Part shown: positions 5,790-8,023 of the stretch, piece after piece
Layout: each line of letters opens with the position of its first letter
Numbering within the stretch: the first letter of the stretch is position 1
Assembly (NCBI GenBank): GCA_046538375.1
Contig: JBKHJA010000108.1
Span: 1 to 8,023, forward strand
DNA from: JBKHJA01 sp046538375
Lineage (GTDB): Bacteria; Acidobacteriota; Aminicenantia; Aminicenantales; Aminicenantaceae
Reading direction: 5' to 3'
DNA: 8,023 nucleotides
Notes under the pieces: model-generated
What the model saw: the letters and a program-made list of their open reading frames with translations, nothing else
Told to the model about the DNA's origin: nothing
The model's database searches: none
Program-made: the position numbers and the translations under genes

Positions 5790-6676
5790 TTTACCGCTTC
5801 CTTAAACCTGCCCAGATGGATATAAAGGACAGCCAGCCCAGAAGCCAGCAGGAAGACCACCACTGAGATTGATGCCCCGTAACCAAAGTCACCGGTGAGG
5901 TAATAATTGTACGCATACAGGGAAAGTGAGGTGGTGCTTCCTCCCGGGCCGCCGCCGGTTAGAACATAGACCAGATCGAATATCCGGATAGCATCGATGG
6001 TCCGGAAAAGAAGGGCCACCACCAGAACCGGTCTCAGCAGGGGGAGAGTGATGTGGAAAAAGCGCTGGATAAAATGGGTGCCGTCCACCATGGCCTGTTT
6101 GTAAAGGTCTTCTGGAATGGTGGATAATCCTGCCAGAAGAATAATGGTCATGAAAGGGGTGGTTTTCCAGAGGTCACTGATGATCAGAGAGATGAAAGCT
6201 CCCAGCGGTGATCCCAGCCAGTTGATGGGTTCCTGGGCCAATCCCAGCTCCAGGGCCAGAAAATTGATCAGGCCGTAATCATAATTGTAGATGAGTTCCC
6301 ACACCCTGGCAGATATGGCGATGGGAATGGCCCAGGGGATGAGAATGGCTGCTCGCAGCAGCCCCCTGCCTGGAAGGATTTGGTTCAGGGTGAGGGCGAA
6401 TATCATCCCCAAGACAAGCTCCAGGCCCACAGAAACAACCACGAAAAGCATGGTAAACCTCACTGACTGCCAGAAATGAACATCGGTCACCAGCCTGAAA
6501 TAATTGTCCAGGCCCAGGAACTTATCAGAGAGGAAGGACACATCCCGGAAAAGACTGGTTATGAGGGTGCCCAACACAGGGACCAGGATAAAAACAAGAG
6601 CAAACAGGATCATGGGCAGGCTGAAGATATAAGCCTGCCGCACTTCTTTTCGGGTATAGGTGTTTTTATTCTTCAT
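5786..6676 (-). CDS. ABC sugar importer permease, MalF-like
   Basis: This 296-residue inner-membrane protein forms the other half of the channel. Around six transmembrane segments are visible (near 15-37, 73-95, 107-125, 158-180, 208-226 and 266-288). The coupling helix is at about 189-216 (EDLYKQAMVDGTHFIQRFFH, then ITLPLLRP), followed by LTGGGPGGSTTSLSLYAYN (239-257), a hallmark of MalF/UgpA-type permeases. It lacks the extra N-terminal segments and large periplasmic loop of E. coli MalF, as is usual for ThuF/SugA-like and UgpA-like members. Its ATG overlaps the end of the binding-protein gene by 11 bases and has no obvious ribosome binding site, so its translation probably depends on ribosomes finishing the upstream gene. 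Confidence 0.93.
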   Translation of the reverse strand: MKNKNTYTRKEVRQAYIFSLPMILFALVFILVPVLGTLITSLFRDVSFLSDKFLGLDNYFRLVTDVHFWQSVRFTMLFVVVSVGLELVLGMIFALTLNQILPGRGLLRAAILIPWAIPIAISARVWELIYNYDYGLINFLALELGLAQEPINWLGSPLGAFISLIISDLWKTTPFMTIILLAGLSTIPEDLYKQAMVDGTHFIQRFFHITLPLLRPVLVVALLFRTIDAIRIFDLVYVLTGGGPGGSTTSLSLYAYNYYLTGDFGYGASISVVVFLLASGLAVLYIHLGRFKEAVK

Positions 6677-7943
6677 AGAGCGCCGTGATCTTTTCTGTTT
6701 GCTTCTGCATCTGCTCCAGGGCTTCAGCGGGTTTTATCTTGCCGGCCAAACACTTGTTGACATATATCTGAATGACGGCGGAGACCTGGTTATAATAAGG
6801 CAGGTTGGGCCTGGCCACAGCCTGGTTGAACACGTCCCTCAGTTTGTGGAAATGAGGCAGTTCCTTCAGTATTTCCCTGTCCGCATAGATATCCTTCCTC
6901 CCCGGGTTCCAGCCCAGATTGAGGGCCAGGTTTTTTTGGGTGGAGTAAGAAGTGATAAAGCGGACCAGTTCCCAGGCTCTCTCCTTTACATCGGAATATC
7001 GAGAAATACCCACATGCCAGCCCCCCAGGGTGGAGGAAGTTTGGCCTTGTTTAAAACTGGGCAGAGCTGCCAATTTCACCTTTCCTTTGACCGGAGAGTC
7101 CTTTCTCTGGTGAAGTTTCCAGGCATAAGGCCAGTTCCTCTCAAAGAGGGCATTTCCCTTTTGAAAGGCGCGCCTGACTTCTTCTTCCTTCATTTCCGTA
7201 TAGGTGTTGGCCGGTGAGATCTGATAACCATGGATCAGATTTTGCATGAACCGGAGAGCTCTGACATTGCGGGGATGGTCAAGCTGAATGCTGTCTTCCA
7301 TCCATATTCCTCCCCCGGCTGAACAGGCGAATTCCAGGAAAGTGCACACCAGTCCTTCATACTGGGCCCCCTGCCAGACAAAGCCAGAAAAACGAGGATT
7401 TTCTCTCCTTTCTGCCTCCTGTATCCGGAGAGAAATATCCACCAGTTCAGACCATGTTTCAGGAGGTCCAGAGTAACCGTACTTTTCCAGAAGATCGCTG
7501 CGAAAATAGAGCACCCCGCTGTCCACATACACAGGAAGAGCGAACAATCGGTGATGATATCTGTCCACCAGGGACAAAATTCGAGGAAAAAACAGGTCTA
7601 CAGGGAATCTGTCCTTTTGGATGAGGTCATCCAGAGGCTCCAGCCATCCTGAATGGACAAATTGTCCCACCCAGATGACATCCATCAGGAAAACATCGGG
7701 ATCAGGCTGAAGGGATTCCAGGGAAATGACCAGTCCCTGCCTTCTCTGGCTGGAATCAGCGGGCTGGCGGACTAATCGGACTTGAAGTCCTGTCTGGTCT
7801 TCAAATTCCTGGATTAAGTTTTCCCAGTAATTGGCTTCTTCCGGGGTTCCGCCGATCCAGAAGGTCAATCCTTTTTCTGTGCCCCCGCACTGCCACAGTG
7901 AAACCAGAATAAGAAATAGGAAGAAGCCGGCCAGTTTTTTCAT
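6666..7943 (-). CDS. ABC importer solute-binding lipoprotein (trehalose/maltose-type, family 1)
   Basis: The 425-residue extracytoplasmic binding protein captures solute for the importer. It starts with Met-Lys-Lys, a hydrophobic stretch (5-17) and Cys19-Gly20, a lipoprotein signal, although the lipobox LWQC is non-standard at -2 and -1. The mature part is a family-1 (COG1653) binding protein: LTFWIGGTPEEANYWENLI (26-44), DVFLMDVIWVGQF (83-95), LPVYVDSGVLYFR (136-148) and GFVWQGAQYEGLVC (187-200). The last resembles trehalose/maltose-type proteins (ThuE, LpqY, archaeal TMBP), so an alpha-glucoside ligand is plausible but unproven. The start at 7943 is chosen because it gives the complete signal peptide; no clear ribosome binding site precedes it. 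It is the first gene of the operon and overlaps the first permease by 11 bases. Confidence 0.92.
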   Translation of the reverse strand: MKKLAGFFLFLILVSLWQCGGTEKGLTFWIGGTPEEANYWENLIQEFEDQTGLQVRLVRQPADSSQRRQGLVISLESLQPDPDVFLMDVIWVGQFVHSGWLEPLDDLIQKDRFPVDLFFPRILSLVDRYHHRLFALPVYVDSGVLYFRSDLLEKYGYSGPPETWSELVDISLRIQEAERRENPRFSGFVWQGAQYEGLVCTFLEFACSAGGGIWMEDSIQLDHPRNVRALRFMQNLIHGYQISPANTYTEMKEEEVRRAFQKGNALFERNWPYAWKLHQRKDSPVKGKVKLAALPSFKQGQTSSTLGGWHVGISRYSDVKERAWELVRFITSYSTQKNLALNLGWNPGRKDIYADREILKELPHFHKLRDVFNQAVARPNLPYYNQVSAVIQIYVNKCLAGKIKPAEALEQMQKQTEKITALYEE

Positions 7944-7988
7944 GATGTCGGATAAAAAGGATTCAGTTTCATAGGAAGCTTGTTTATT

Positions 7989-8017
7989 ATTCTATAAAAA
8001 TATGGAACAAATACAAA
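7989..8017 (-). promoter_or_regulatory. candidate promoter for the importer operon
   Basis: Read on the - strand, TTTGTA (8012-8017) and TAGAAT (7989-7994) are separated by 17 bp. The -10 matches 5 of 6 consensus bases; the -35 matches poorly. The surrounding 40 bases are AT-rich. Its placement about 45 bases before the binding-protein start fits a promoter for all five - strand genes. No clear operator palindrome was seen in the 80 bases available, and the window edge may cut off regulatory sequence. Confidence 0.3.
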
Positions 8018-8023
8018 CCATGA

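Noticed and set aside
8002..8023. A possible start of a divergent + strand gene (ATG at 8002).
   Set aside because: Only seven codons are visible before the window ends, no ribosome binding site precedes it, and it would lie on the candidate operon promoter.

Overview
The window looks like a chromosomal segment of a Gram-negative bacterium, probably a member of the Desulfobacterota (deltaproteobacteria). This rests on family recognition only: a short DHH phosphoesterase of the NrnA type, a rhomboid-unrelated M50 protease with CBS domains, an sll1863-like coiled-coil protein and the remains of a two-component receiver. No rRNA, tRNA or taxonomic marker is present, so the assignment is an inference.

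Layout. Positions 1-233 carry no gene but hold a series of palindromes, including a perfect 26-bp palindrome and a long GC-rich hairpin. Three intact genes follow on the + strand: a DHH-family phosphoesterase (234-1259), a membrane-embedded M50 metalloprotease with a CBS pair (1405-2532) and a small charged coiled-coil protein (2583-2870). The last two are close together, have good ribosome binding sites and probably share a transcript. Next is a broken response-regulator gene (2970 to about 3133). Its start and ribosome binding site survive, but the middle of its receiver domain, including the phosphoacceptor region, is lost and the reading frame is shifted.

From 7943 back to 3171 the - strand carries one compact five-gene operon: a sugar-type solute-binding lipoprotein, two MalF/MalG-type permeases, a MalK/UgpC-type ATPase and a COG1926-type phosphoribosyltransferase. 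The first four genes overlap by 11, 4 and 4 bases and the last follows after 10 bases, so expression is very likely coupled. The first four make a complete CUT1-class ABC importer, most like trehalose/maltose-type systems. The phosphoribosyltransferase is the unusual member.

The two gene groups converge on the broken response regulator. I infer that this is an old rearrangement junction where the importer operon came to lie against a truncated regulatory gene. I found no mobile element, CRISPR array or RNA gene, and no convincing wholly new system. The best leads are the response-regulator remnant, the palindrome cluster at the left edge, the protease/coiled-coil pair and the phosphoribosyltransferase at the end of the importer operon.
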